Assembly: GCA_910585545.1 (NCBI GenBank)
Contig: CAJUFN010000026.1
Coordinates: 1-26,679, forward strand
From: an uncultured Lachnospiraceae bacterium
GTDB taxonomy: Bacteria > Bacillota > Clostridia > Lachnospirales > Lachnospiraceae
Reading direction: 5' to 3'
DNA length: 26,679 bases
The notes beneath the pieces are model-generated. The model did no database searches. It worked only from the letters and a program-made list of their open reading frames with translations, and was not told the DNA's origin. The position numbers and the translations under genes were made by a program. Below, piece by piece: positions 9,026 to 16,987 of the stretch; within the stretch, counting starts at the first letter, position 1; each line of letters opens with the position of its first letter.

Positions 9026-9067
9026 GCAGTAGCAGTTTAGTCGAGTTGTTATGACTAAACTGCTACT
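9020..9067 (-). terminator. galE: Intrinsic terminator for the galE operon
   Basis: A perfect 15-bp stem (9028-9042 with 9053-9067, loop 10 nt) lies 4 nt past the galE stop. On the minus strand it is followed by GC and six T. No T-run follows it on the plus strand, so it mainly serves the minus-strand operon. Confidence 0.9.
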
Positions 9068-9071
9068 AAAA

Positions 9072-10088
9072 TTATGCCTCGTATCCGTTCGGATTCTGGG
9101 ACTGCCATCTCCAGGAATCTTCACACATCTCATCTAAACCTCTTTGAGCTTCCCAGCCAAGTTCTGCTTTTGCTTTTGCAGGATCTGCATAGCAAGCTGC
9201 AATATCGCCAGGTCTTCTGTCTTTGATCTGATATTTGATTTCCTTACCGCATGCCTTTCCGAATGCTTTTACCATATCCAGTACGGAATATCCATTGCCT
9301 GTTCCAAGGTTATATACACATACGCCTGCTTTTTCCTCGATTTTCTTCAAGGCTTTTACATGTCCAAGAGCCAAGTCCACTACGTGGATATAATCTCTTA
9401 CACCTGTTCCATCATGCGTATCATAGTCATCGCCGAATACTCCAAGACATTCCAGTTTACCAACCGCTACCTGTGTAATATATGGCATTAAGTTATTTGG
9501 AATTCCCTTTGGATTCTCTCCAATTGTTCCGCTTTTATGTGCTCCAACCGGATTAAAGTAACGAAGAAGTACCACATTCCATTCCGGGTCTGCCGTATGG
9601 AAATCTGTCAGGATCTGCTCTAACATAGATTTTGTCCAGCCATAAGGATTTGTACACTGACCTTTCGGACATTCCTCTGTAATCGGTACAAACGCCGGAT
9701 CTCCATATACTGTCGCAGAAGAACTAAAGATGATGTTCTTTACTCCAGCTTTTCTCATAGCATCGCAAAGAACTAAAGTTCCTGCAATGTTATTGTCATA
9801 ATATTCCAAAGGCTTTGCAACAGACTCTCCTACTGCTTTCAATCCCGCAAAATGGATCACTGCGTCAATGTCTTCCTTTGCAAAGATATCTGTCATTGCT
9901 TTCGCATCACGGATATCAGCCTCATAAAATTTAATCTCTTTTCCAACAATCTTTTCTACACGTTTCAAAGATTCTTTACTGGAGTTACAAAGATTATCTA
10001 CTACAACCACATCATATCCTGCCTGAATGAGCTCGATACATGTATGGCTTCCAATATAACCTGCTCCCCCTGTTACTAAAATTGCCAT
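9072..10088 (-). CDS. galE: UDP-glucose 4-epimerase
   Basis: 338 aa, the standard GalE length. The NAD-binding motif GGAGYIGS occupies residues 7-14. The short-chain dehydrogenase active site has a Ser in FSSSATVYG (S122-S124) and Y149-x3-K153 in NPYGWTK. It interconverts UDP-galactose and UDP-glucose in the cytoplasm; some homologues also act on UDP-GalNAc/UDP-GlcNAc. AGGAGG precedes the ATG at 10088. It is the last gene after the nucleotidyltransferase and kinase genes, with a 68-nt gap. In this context it would convert galactose released from LNB/GNB, once UDP-activated, to UDP-glucose. Confidence 0.96.
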   Translation of the reverse strand: MAILVTGGAGYIGSHTCIELIQAGYDVVVVDNLCNSSKESLKRVEKIVGKEIKFYEADIRDAKAMTDIFAKEDIDAVIHFAGLKAVGESVAKPLEYYDNNIAGTLVLCDAMRKAGVKNIIFSSSATVYGDPAFVPITEECPKGQCTNPYGWTKSMLEQILTDFHTADPEWNVVLLRYFNPVGAHKSGTIGENPKGIPNNLMPYITQVAVGKLECLGVFGDDYDTHDGTGVRDYIHVVDLALGHVKALKKIEEKAGVCVYNLGTGNGYSVLDMVKAFGKACGKEIKYQIKDRRPGDIAACYADPAKAKAELGWEAQRGLDEMCEDSWRWQSQNPNGYEA

Positions 10089-10156
10089 TTCCTTATACCT
10101 CCTGTTTTCATTTTGAACACTTTATTATTTATGTAAATAAAAAGTTCTCTTTTATA

Positions 10157-11263
10157 TTATGCGTATTTTGCTACTATTGCATTCATGGTATCCCATTTTT
10201 CTTCCATGTCTTTTACAAGCTTAAACTGCGTGCGGCATCTGTCTAAGTTATGGCCTTCTCTATGAATTTTAAAGTAATGGTCTCCCTCAAGGTAATCTGT
10301 GAGGAAACGCATACCGCATTCAAATGTCATAACCTTTGCGCCAACCGGAAGCATCTCAATCTCTTTTGCTGTCAACTTTCCGTCACAGCCCTCTACAAAA
10401 CCTTTGGTATAGATATCAAACAAATCCATATCGCAGGAAACCTTAGAAAGATCCTGTTCATCCTCTGCAGCAGTACTTGCTCCAAAACGGATGGAATCGC
10501 CAAAATCATTTACAGCAAGCCCTGGCATAACTGTATCAAGGTCGATAACACAGATTCCTTTTCCTGTTTTATCATCGATCATAATATTATTAAGCTTTGT
10601 ATCATTATGAGTTACTCGCAGCGGCAATTCACCTTTTGCCTGCATATCACCAAGAATATTCGCTACATCCTCATGTGCAAGTACGAAAGCAATCTCGTCC
10701 TTTACGAAAGCAGCGCGGCCGCATACATCCGCCTCTACTGCTTTCTTAAACACTTCAAAACGTGCTTTTGTATCATGGAAACCTTTAATTGTCTCATGAA
10801 GAGTATCTGCCGGATAATCCGCAAGTAATCTCTGGAAATTACCAAAAGAAACTGCACTCTGATAAAAATCATCCGGTTTTTCTACCTGATCATAGCTTGT
10901 CGCTCCTGTAATAAACTTATAAGAACGCCAATATTCTCCCTCAGAATCCACAAAATACGGTTTTCCGTCCACTGTCGGAATTACATTCAAAGTCTCTCTT
11001 TCCGGATCTCCGCCATTCTCGATAATACGCTCTCTTAAATAAGAAGTTACGTTCATAACATTTTCCATCAAAGCTACCGGCTCTGTGAAAATAGATTTAT
11101 TCATGCGCTGTAAAATCACTTTTACTTTTCCTGTCTCAGGCACATCAAATACAAGAAGATGAGTATCGTTAATATGTCCGCTTCCGTACGGACGCTCCTC
11201 TATTAATATACCTTCGTATTTAAAATTAGCAATTGCCTCTTCTTTACCTCTCATCTGTCCCAT
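10157..11263 (-). CDS. nahK: N-acetylhexosamine 1-kinase (NahK-like, APH fold)
   Basis: 368 aa from the chosen ATG. The protein has an aminoglycoside-phosphotransferase/choline-kinase fold with the catalytic loop VTHNDTKLNNIM (Asp at about 221) and metal-binding VIDLDTVMPG (about 241-243). NahK phosphorylates GlcNAc and GalNAc at C1, the second step of the LNB/GNB route. The start at 11263 follows GGGAGG with 9-nt spacing and lies 1 nt after the TAA of the upstream gene, so the two are translationally coupled. An in-frame start at 11305 would overlap that gene by 41 nt and lacks a site. The name rests on fold plus neighbours (GH112, galE); related APH kinases have other sugar substrates. Confidence 0.85.
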   Translation of the reverse strand: MGQMRGKEEAIANFKYEGILIEERPYGSGHINDTHLLVFDVPETGKVKVILQRMNKSIFTEPVALMENVMNVTSYLRERIIENGGDPERETLNVIPTVDGKPYFVDSEGEYWRSYKFITGATSYDQVEKPDDFYQSAVSFGNFQRLLADYPADTLHETIKGFHDTKARFEVFKKAVEADVCGRAAFVKDEIAFVLAHEDVANILGDMQAKGELPLRVTHNDTKLNNIMIDDKTGKGICVIDLDTVMPGLAVNDFGDSIRFGASTAAEDEQDLSKVSCDMDLFDIYTKGFVEGCDGKLTAKEIEMLPVGAKVMTFECGMRFLTDYLEGDHYFKIHREGHNLDRCRTQFKLVKDMEEKWDTMNAIVAKYA

Positions 11264-11264
11264 G

Positions 11265-12191
11265 TTATGCTTCCTCCCATAATTTTTCCGGATATAATCC
11301 TTCATCTTTCAATTTCTGAATAGCAGCCACTACAACCGGCTTATCTTCTTTGTATGTTACGCCATACCATTTATCTTTAGATGATAATACTACTACAGAA
11401 GCCTTGTCTTCTTCAACCAGATCGCTGACCACACTTGGAAGGAAATATTCGCATTTCATCGGATTCACTTTAAGTCCTTCTTCCAGAAATGCAGGGAAAC
11501 CTGCTTTGATTTCATCTAAAATACTTCTTGTAAAGCCCCACATATTCATGGAAACAAGAGTTTCTCCCGGGACTTTTGTCCATGTAGCGCCATCATCTTC
11601 CGTAAATGCGATGCCATCTTCACGCTGTTCGATTTTCGTTCTTTCTGTAATAGCTGTAAGCTCTCCCTGTTCATTAATCTCGCAGATACCACGTGCAACA
11701 TGTCCATTCTCTGTCACAGTATTTCGAAGCTCATACCCTACCATTGTATAGCGGTATTTGTCATCATCCTCATGCGTAGAAAGATAATCGTAAATCACCT
11801 GAAATGCGTCTTTTCCATAATAATCATCCGCATTGATAACTGCAAATGGGCCATCCACGATATCAATTGCACTTAAAACTGCATGTGCAGTTCCCCAAGG
11901 TTTTACACGCCCTTCCGGTACCACGAACCCTTCCGGCACATTGTTAAGATCCTGGAATGCATATTCTACTTCCATCACCTGTTCCATGCGATCTCCGACT
12001 GCCTCTCTGAAATCCGCCTCATTCTCCTTTTTAATAATGAACACTACTTTCTCAAATCCTGCCCTTTTTGCGTCAAAAATAGAGAAATCCATAATGATAT
12101 GTCCTTGCGCGTCCACAGGGTCAATCTGTTTGAGTCCACCATAACGGCTTCCCATTCCGGCTGCCATAATTACTAATACTGGTTTTTTCAT
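11265..12191 (-). CDS. Sugar-1-phosphate nucleotidyltransferase
   Basis: 308 aa. The N-terminal nucleotide-binding motif AAGMGSRYGGLKQ, with Lys at about 21, and the metal-site INADDYYG (about residue 120) define a GT-A-like NTP transferase. These enzymes make an NDP-sugar plus pyrophosphate from NTP and a sugar 1-phosphate. Position before nahK and galE suggests that the substrate is GlcNAc/GalNAc 1-phosphate or galactose 1-phosphate with UTP. This would take the place that GalT holds in bifidobacterial lnp clusters; the exact substrate is inference. It is the first gene of the operon. GGAGG sits 8 nt before the ATG at 12191. It has no left-handed beta-helix acetyltransferase domain, so it is not GlmU. 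Confidence 0.88.
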   Translation of the reverse strand: MKKPVLVIMAAGMGSRYGGLKQIDPVDAQGHIIMDFSIFDAKRAGFEKVVFIIKKENEADFREAVGDRMEQVMEVEYAFQDLNNVPEGFVVPEGRVKPWGTAHAVLSAIDIVDGPFAVINADDYYGKDAFQVIYDYLSTHEDDDKYRYTMVGYELRNTVTENGHVARGICEINEQGELTAITERTKIEQREDGIAFTEDDGATWTKVPGETLVSMNMWGFTRSILDEIKAGFPAFLEEGLKVNPMKCEYFLPSVVSDLVEEDKASVVVLSSKDKWYGVTYKEDKPVVVAAIQKLKDEGLYPEKLWEEA

Positions 12192-12310
12192 TACCTAAAC
12201 CTCCTCTTTCGCTATCTCTAGTTTCTATTTTATTCCACAGCTCTTAAAAAATCTTTAGCTGATAGGATTCTTAATTTGTACTATTTACTCTTTTTTTTTG
12301 CATTTTCATT

Positions 12311-12339
12311 TTGCTTTCTTATGGTAAATGAGTTATGAT
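12311..12339 (+). promoter_or_regulatory. Promoter for AraC-type regulator at 12377
   Basis: TTGCTT and TATGAT are separated by exactly 17 nt, a good vegetative promoter, with the -10 box 37 nt before the start codon. It lies in the 185-nt divergent region shared with the nucleotidyltransferase operon. I saw no comparably clear promoter for that minus-strand operon. Confidence 0.7.
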
Positions 12340-12376
12340 AATATCAGAAGATTTAATTAGGAAATGAGGCGATACA

Positions 12377-13273
12377 ATGTCATATACAGGAGTAACTCTT
12401 GACGAACTCATTCAGATAAAGACGCTCTACAGTGTACATTATTTTGAGTATATGAGTGATTTTTCATTCGGAGGAGAATCCCACGATTTCTGGGAATTTA
12501 TCTATGTTGATAAGGGAGAAGTAGGAATCACTGCCGATACAGCTAAGCATATTTTAAAAAAGGGTGAAATTGCATTCCATAAACCAAATGAATTCCATGA
12601 TGTTACTGCAACAGGCTATTCTGCTCCGAATTTAATCGTTGTATCTTTTCAATGCACCAGCCCTTATATGTCATTTTTTGAAAACAAGATCCTGAAAATT
12701 GAGCATCCGGAAAGGCAGCTGCTCGCCAATATCATTCTGGAAGCCCAGAACTGCTTTGAAGGTTCACTAAATGATACCTATCAGACAACTCTGATCGAAA
12801 AGCATGATGTTTTTGCCGGAAAACAGCTCATCCGTAATTATCTGGAACAGTTTTTGCTTCATATCATCCGCCGATATGACCATACCAGTTCTCTGTACAA
12901 AGATCTGGCTAAAACACCGAAGGCCAGTGTAGACAGCGATATCTTTGACCGTGTGACCGCATACTTAGATGCCAATATCCGCTGTAAACTCTCCATTGAC
13001 CAGATATGTCGTGCGAACCTAATCGGACGTTCACAGCTTCAAAAGCTTTTCAATGATAAAACCGGACTGGGTGTGATTAACTATTTTTCCAAACTAAAAA
13101 TTGAGTCTGCAAAAGAGTTGATACGCATGAATAAGATGAACTTCACTCAAATTTCCGAGTATCTAGGGTACTCTTCCATCCACTATTTCTCAAGACAGTT
13201 CAAGAAAATTGCTGGCATGACACCATCCGAATATGCTTCCTCAATCAAAGCATTGACAAACAGAAAATTTTAA
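12377..13273 (+). CDS. AraC-family transcriptional regulator (cupin + HTH)
   Basis: 298 aa. The N-terminal cupin-type sensor (about 20-110, with SHDFWEFIYVDKGE and GEIAFHKPNEFH) would bind a sugar or its phosphate. A helical linker leads to two C-terminal helix-turn-helix motifs (about 200-290), including LSIDQICRANLIGRSQLQKLF and FTQISEYLGYSSIHYFSRQFKK. It is divergent from the nucleotidyltransferase-nahK-galE operon, so that operon is the likely target, with possible cross-control of the transporter. The start is preceded by ATGAGGCG, with GAGG as the weak site. It is one of two AraC proteins bordering the sugar locus; they are not close copies. Confidence 0.93.
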   Translation: MSYTGVTLDELIQIKTLYSVHYFEYMSDFSFGGESHDFWEFIYVDKGEVGITADTAKHILKKGEIAFHKPNEFHDVTATGYSAPNLIVVSFQCTSPYMSFFENKILKIEHPERQLLANIILEAQNCFEGSLNDTYQTTLIEKHDVFAGKQLIRNYLEQFLLHIIRRYDHTSSLYKDLAKTPKASVDSDIFDRVTAYLDANIRCKLSIDQICRANLIGRSQLQKLFNDKTGLGVINYFSKLKIESAKELIRMNKMNFTQISEYLGYSSIHYFSRQFKKIAGMTPSEYASSIKALTNRKF

Positions 13274-13289
13274 GTTTCGTACTATAAAA

Positions 13290-13340
13290 CGCGGAGCGTT
13301 TTATGATACAGGAAAGTACGAACTTTCCTATATCATAAAA
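13290..13340. repeat. 3' part of dispersed palindromic element (copy C)
   Basis: The last 50 nt of the longer element at 20272-20322 recur here, including CGCGGAGCGTTTTATGATA and the terminal palindrome, with one change (ATACAGG for ATATAGG). It lies 16 nt past the AraC stop codon, at the convergent junction with the transporter operon, next to a strong terminator. Confidence 0.8.
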
Positions 13341-13370
13341 ATAAAGCCGGGGATGATTTCCCCCGGCTTT
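13337..13370 (-). terminator. Terminator of the sugar transporter operon
   Basis: AAAGCCGGGG pairs perfectly with CCCCGGCTTT (13343-13352 with 13361-13370; loop 8 nt). Minus-strand readout is followed by TATTTTTATG. It lies 14 nt after the stop codon of the small membrane protein gene, and can also halt plus-strand transcription from the AraC gene. Confidence 0.9.
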
Positions 13371-13384
13371 GTTAATGCTCTAAA

Positions 13385-13552
13385 CTACTTATATTTTCTG
13401 TTGTAAAGGAACAATAAGGTTAAAAGTCCGACCAAACCTACCAGTTCCATCCCAAGTCCTGCAAGGGAAATGTTTTTCTGCCCTACAATAACTAATCCAA
13501 GGCATACAACAAATACAATAGCCGCTATGATACCTTTAATTGTATTATTCAT
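13385..13552 (-). CDS. Small (55-aa) two-helix membrane protein in sugar ABC operon
   Basis: A 55-codon gene starting MNNTIKGIIAAIVFVVCLGL and ending LLFLYNRKYK. Two hydrophobic helices (about 6-24 and 31-50) are separated by a short GQKNISLAG turn; the C-terminus is basic. AAGGAGG lies about 9 nt before the ATG. It starts 14 nt downstream of the MalG-like permease stop and ends just before the operon terminator, so it is part of the transporter transcript. The sequence resembles small uncharacterised membrane proteins (I recall a DUF6903 family) found near sugar transporters in Lachnospiraceae; this attribution is from memory. Function is unknown. A transporter accessory or assembly subunit is a reasonable guess. 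Confidence 0.8.
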   Translation of the reverse strand: MNNTIKGIIAAIVFVVCLGLVIVGQKNISLAGLGMELVGLVGLLTLLFLYNRKYK

Positions 13553-13566
13553 TACGATTTCCCTCC

Positions 13567-14436
13567 TTAACCTTTCAGTCCGCCGAGAGTCATACCCTCT
13601 GTCAACTGTTTCTGAACTGCGATATAAAGAAGCAATGTCGGAAGCATTACAATTACGAGACCGGCATACATGATACCATAGTTCGTTGCTGTTTTCTCAA
13701 CTGCCATAAGGTTCTTAAGACCCATTGCCAATGTTCCGTGTTCTGACATCAATGTGTAAGCGATGATATACTCATTCCAGAAAGACAGGAAGTTAAACAA
13801 GATAACTGTAATGATACTTGGTTTTGCCATCGGAATCATGATACTCGTCATTGTCTTAAAGTATCCGCAGCCATCAATATATGCAGCTTCCTCAAATCCT
13901 TTCGGAAGTGTCTTAAAATATCCGCTCAAAAGGAAGATTGTAAATGATAAGGCACTGGCCACATATACAATTGCCAGAATCAATCTGTTATCTAAGAAAA
14001 AGCTTACTCCCAATGCTTTATTCGCACCACTTAACATTAAGAAAATCGGTACTACGATGTAGTTGATGTTAATAAACAAGCCTGCCATGAATGCAATATC
14101 AAGGATTTTTTTGCCTCTGAAATCGAATCTTGCAAGTGCATAAGATGCAGGAAGCGCTACAATAAGCAATAAAATCAATGCCAATGCAGTTACAATAACA
14201 GAGTTAATAAGGAATGAACCCATGTTAGCATCTCTGAATGCTACCTGGAAGTTCTGGAAAAAGAATTCTTTCGGCAATGCCCAAGGATTCGTACCCTCTC
14301 CAATAAACTCTGAGTTTCTTTTCAAACTCGCCATAAATACCCAAGCAACCGGTACAATAATAGAAACTGCAAGGACGACAAGGGCAACGTATGTCAAAAT
14401 TTTACTAATAATTCCACCAAATGTTGTTTTCTTCAT
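13567..14436 (-). CDS. Carbohydrate ABC transporter permease, MalG type
   Basis: 289 aa, with about six membrane segments, beginning with one at about 12-35. The EAA loop that contacts the ATPase reads EEAAYIDGCGYFKTMTSIMIPMA (cytoplasmic, before the fifth helix). Such permeases form a heterodimer with a MalF-type partner, here the next gene upstream. AAGGAGG precedes the ATG at 14436, 17 nt after the partner's stop. The likely cargo is lacto-N-biose/galacto-N-biose, judged from the adjacent GH112 phosphorylase. No ATP-binding subunit is encoded in the window. Confidence 0.94.
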   Translation of the reverse strand: MKKTTFGGIISKILTYVALVVLAVSIIVPVAWVFMASLKRNSEFIGEGTNPWALPKEFFFQNFQVAFRDANMGSFLINSVIVTALALILLLIVALPASYALARFDFRGKKILDIAFMAGLFININYIVVPIFLMLSGANKALGVSFFLDNRLILAIVYVASALSFTIFLLSGYFKTLPKGFEEAAYIDGCGYFKTMTSIMIPMAKPSIITVILFNFLSFWNEYIIAYTLMSEHGTLAMGLKNLMAVEKTATNYGIMYAGLVIVMLPTLLLYIAVQKQLTEGMTLGGLKG

Positions 14437-14453
14437 TTCATTCGTCCTCCTTC

Positions 14454-15344
14454 CTAGAATTGTAAGATTTCACGTTCTGTAATCTTATTAACGACTGCTG
14501 ACAATGCAAATGAGAAGATAAATACAACTACAGAAATTGCCATACCATAACCGTATACACCGTTACCGTAAGCCTGTTTGTACATGTAGTTAAGGAATAC
14601 TTCCGTCTTGCCATTTGGTCCGCCGTTAGACATGATCTGAACGAACAGGAAGCTTAAGTTAATTGTACTAATAATGTAGAATGTTAATGTCTGACGAATG
14701 TTGCTCCAAATCAATGGCAATGTCACTGTGAAGAATGTCTGAAGTTCTGTTGAACCATCCAAGGAAGCTGCTTCATAAAGGTCTTCCGGGATAGCCGCCA
14801 TACTAGCCATATACATTACCATATAGTATCCGATTGCCTGCCATACAAGAGCAAAAATGACTGAATAAATTACAATATGCGGATCTCCCATCCACTGACG
14901 TGTCAGAAAATCAAGCCCTATTGCATCCAAAAATGTGTTTAAAAGACCAGTACTTGGATTGTAGATTGCTCCAAAGATACCAGCAATAACTACAATACTT
15001 AAAATATTAGGTATGTAGAAAATAATACGGAAGAAATTTTTCCCTTTAAAACTTCCTCTGGACAATAATGCCGCAAATAAAACCGCAAGCACGATTGTGA
15101 AAATTGTTACCATAACAATAATCAGAATGGAGTTCTGCATTGCTTCAAGGAAATATTTATCCCCCATCAATGTCATAAAATTCTTCATTCCTACAAATTC
15201 TTTCTTATTTGTAATCCCACCCATGCGGTACAGTGACATTCTGAATACATTAATTGTCGGATAGAAGATAAAAATCGTAATCAGAAGTACTGCCGGAGCT
15301 AAGCAGGCAAAGACAAATCTTCTCTGCGCTTTATCTCTATTCAT
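14454..15344 (-). CDS. Carbohydrate ABC transporter permease, MalF type
   Basis: 296 aa with six predicted membrane segments. The EAA motif reads DLYEAASLDGSTELQTFFTVTLPL. The N-terminus (MNRDKAQRRFVFACLAPAV) is the short form without the extra N-terminal helices of E. coli MalF. GGAGAGGG precedes the ATG at 15344. It forms the membrane channel with the MalG-type partner and takes sugar from the lipoprotein encoded 99 nt upstream. A hairpin at 15374-15400 separates it from that gene. Confidence 0.94.
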   Translation of the reverse strand: MNRDKAQRRFVFACLAPAVLLITIFIFYPTINVFRMSLYRMGGITNKKEFVGMKNFMTLMGDKYFLEAMQNSILIIVMVTIFTIVLAVLFAALLSRGSFKGKNFFRIIFYIPNILSIVVIAGIFGAIYNPSTGLLNTFLDAIGLDFLTRQWMGDPHIVIYSVIFALVWQAIGYYMVMYMASMAAIPEDLYEAASLDGSTELQTFFTVTLPLIWSNIRQTLTFYIISTINLSFLFVQIMSNGGPNGKTEVFLNYMYKQAYGNGVYGYGMAISVVVFIFSFALSAVVNKITEREILQF

Positions 15345-15373
15345 AGCCCTCTCCTTTTCTTTCTTGAAACAAA

Positions 15374-15400
15374 TCCGGTGAGCCGTTACAGCTCACCGGA
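15374..15400 (-). terminator. Intercistronic hairpin, partial terminator or mRNA stabiliser
   Basis: A perfect 10-bp GC-rich stem (TCCGGTGAGC with GCTCACCGGA, loop 7 nt) lies between the binding-protein gene and the permeases. On the minus strand it is followed by TTTGTTTC, a broken T-run. This is the usual place for a leaky terminator that keeps binding protein in excess over permease. Confidence 0.75.
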
Positions 15401-15443
15401 CATTTTGTACCTAGCTATACTTTACTCTTTACTATAGTATATC

Positions 15444-16805
15444 CTATTTGTTTTCTGCTAATTTAGCCCAAGCATTTACCAATTCTTCCTGCCACTTCTC
15501 AACTGTAAGTTCACCTAAGCTAACGGATTCGATATTTCCATATACAGTTTTGTTCATGTCAAATCCTTCGATTGGCTGTGTTGTAGCCCATTTACCAGAA
15601 ACTGCTGTACAATTTTCTGCAAATACATATGTATCTTTAATTGTTCCTTCCGGAAGCGCCTCGTAAGCTCCTTTTACTGGAGATACGATCGGAGCCGGAG
15701 ATGTTTCACCTGTCTCTTTGTTTGTTGTCTCATTAGCTAACATTAAGTCAACTACTGTATCAGAGTACATAAATTTGATAAAGTTTTTAGCTTCGTCCAT
15801 GTTAGGAGCTTCTGCCGGTACCCAAATCTGCTCTGTAAATGTGTAAACAGCATTTGTTGTATCGCCTTCGAATTTAGGTGGTGCGATCATGCCCCATTCC
15901 ATTGTAGCTGGAGTAGACTCTGCCATCTCTCCGATTACCCAGTTACCATTTGGCATAAATAATGCTTTTCCATCGATTACTGCCTGCTGATTCATCTTGA
16001 ATCCACCGTCAGCATTTGCATTCGCTACTGTATCTGCCCAAAGATAATCTTTGGAAACTACTTTTGCGATTGTATCAAGAACTTTTTTACCTTCAGCGGA
16101 TGTCCATGTGTCTTTGTCATAGTTAACAGCTTTTCCATAGAAATCCATTCCGCCAGCCTGAGCTAACATCTGATATACTGTTGCATCGAAATATCCTGAT
16201 GTAGGGAATGTAAATAATGCTACACCTTTTGCTTTTGCCTGTTCGCCTAATGCAAAGAATTCATCCCATGTTGTAGGAAGCGCATATTCTTTACCTTCGC
16301 CTACTAAAGCTTTGTTGTACCAGAATCCTGTTGGTGTATAGATAAACGGAGCAAGATAAACTTTTCCGTCACCATATGGAGCTGCGTCAGCACCTTCTGT
16401 GATACCCTCTACTAATTTTCCTTTTAATTCATCATCAAATACATCTGAAATATCAGCTACAGCGCCTTCTTTTAACATTGTCTCTGTGAAACCGCTTGGC
16501 TGTCCTAAGTTGTAATAAACAACATCCGGGATATCTCCGTTCTGGAAACTCTTTGTAAGATCTTTGTCAAGCTGTGAAGAAGTCTGAAGTTCAACTTTAA
16601 CCCCTGTCTCTTCTTCGTAAGCCTTAGCAATTTTTTCCCAGATTACTTTTCCATTACCGCCTTCAAATGCTGCAAGCTTCAATACCTTTTCATTGTCTCC
16701 ATTGTCTGCCGGCTTATCGCCACCCTCTTTTTTACCACAACCTACCGCCATAGAAGCTACCATAGCTGCTGATAACAAAAGTGCGATAATCTTTTTCATT
16801 TTCAT
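15444..16805 (-). CDS. Sugar-binding lipoprotein of LNB/GNB-type ABC transporter
   Basis: 453 aa, family 1 extracellular solute-binding protein. The lipoprotein signal peptide is MKMKKIIALLLSAAMVASMA with lipobox AVGC, the lipidated residue being C23. The mature protein begins with a polar Gly/Asp/Lys-rich linker and has features of the class (EETGVKVELQT, DIPDVVYYN, MPNGNWVIGE). AGGAGG lies 9 nt before the ATG at 16805; a second in-frame ATG two codons later is possible. It would capture the disaccharide outside the cell and hand it to the two permeases. Specificity is inferred from the GH112 gene upstream, not from binding-site residues. Confidence 0.9.
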   Translation of the reverse strand: MKMKKIIALLLSAAMVASMAVGCGKKEGGDKPADNGDNEKVLKLAAFEGGNGKVIWEKIAKAYEEETGVKVELQTSSQLDKDLTKSFQNGDIPDVVYYNLGQPSGFTETMLKEGAVADISDVFDDELKGKLVEGITEGADAAPYGDGKVYLAPFIYTPTGFWYNKALVGEGKEYALPTTWDEFFALGEQAKAKGVALFTFPTSGYFDATVYQMLAQAGGMDFYGKAVNYDKDTWTSAEGKKVLDTIAKVVSKDYLWADTVANANADGGFKMNQQAVIDGKALFMPNGNWVIGEMAESTPATMEWGMIAPPKFEGDTTNAVYTFTEQIWVPAEAPNMDEAKNFIKFMYSDTVVDLMLANETTNKETGETSPAPIVSPVKGAYEALPEGTIKDTYVFAENCTAVSGKWATTQPIEGFDMNKTVYGNIESVSLGELTVEKWQEELVNAWAKLAENK

Positions 16806-16854
16806 AATCTTTTACCTCCTTATTATTGTTGATTATGTTCACTCTTTGATATAT

Positions 16855-16922
16855 ATCTTAGCTTATTACTGTCATTTTTTCTATATATATTTTGCGCTAA
16901 TTCTTATATATCTTGTTTTTCA
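16855..16922 (-). promoter_or_regulatory. Candidate activator site and promoter for transporter operon
   Basis: The motif TTATATATCTTGTTTTTCA (16904-16922, plus-strand reading) closely matches one at 19247-19267 before the phosphorylase gene. A 20-nt gap on its downstream side leads to a poor -35 (TAGAAA, 16878-16883), a 17-nt spacer and -10 TAAGAT (16855-16860). The geometry equals that of the phosphorylase promoter. A weak -35 with an upstream site suggests dependence on an activator, probably an AraC protein. A related half-site (GATATATATCTTA) overlaps the -10. Confidence 0.5.
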
Positions 16923-16950
16923 CCCAGAAATCATGTGAATATTTCCGGGT
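16922..16950 (+). terminator. Hairpin with plus-strand T-run in the phosphorylase-transporter gap
   Basis: ACCC/GGGT and GAAAT/ATTTC make a 9-bp stem with one mismatch. It is followed on the plus strand by six T; on the minus strand it is followed by GAAAAAC, so it is not a classic terminator for the minus-strand phosphorylase gene. It would stop antisense transcription entering that gene's 3' end. Confidence 0.5.
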
Positions 16951-16987
16951 TTTTTGTCGAAAATCATATTATCTTTTGTTCATAATA

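Noticed and set aside
11264..11305. Longer N-terminus for the NahK-like kinase
   Set aside because: It would overlap the end of the nucleotidyltransferase gene by 41 nt; GGGAGG precedes the ATG at 11263.
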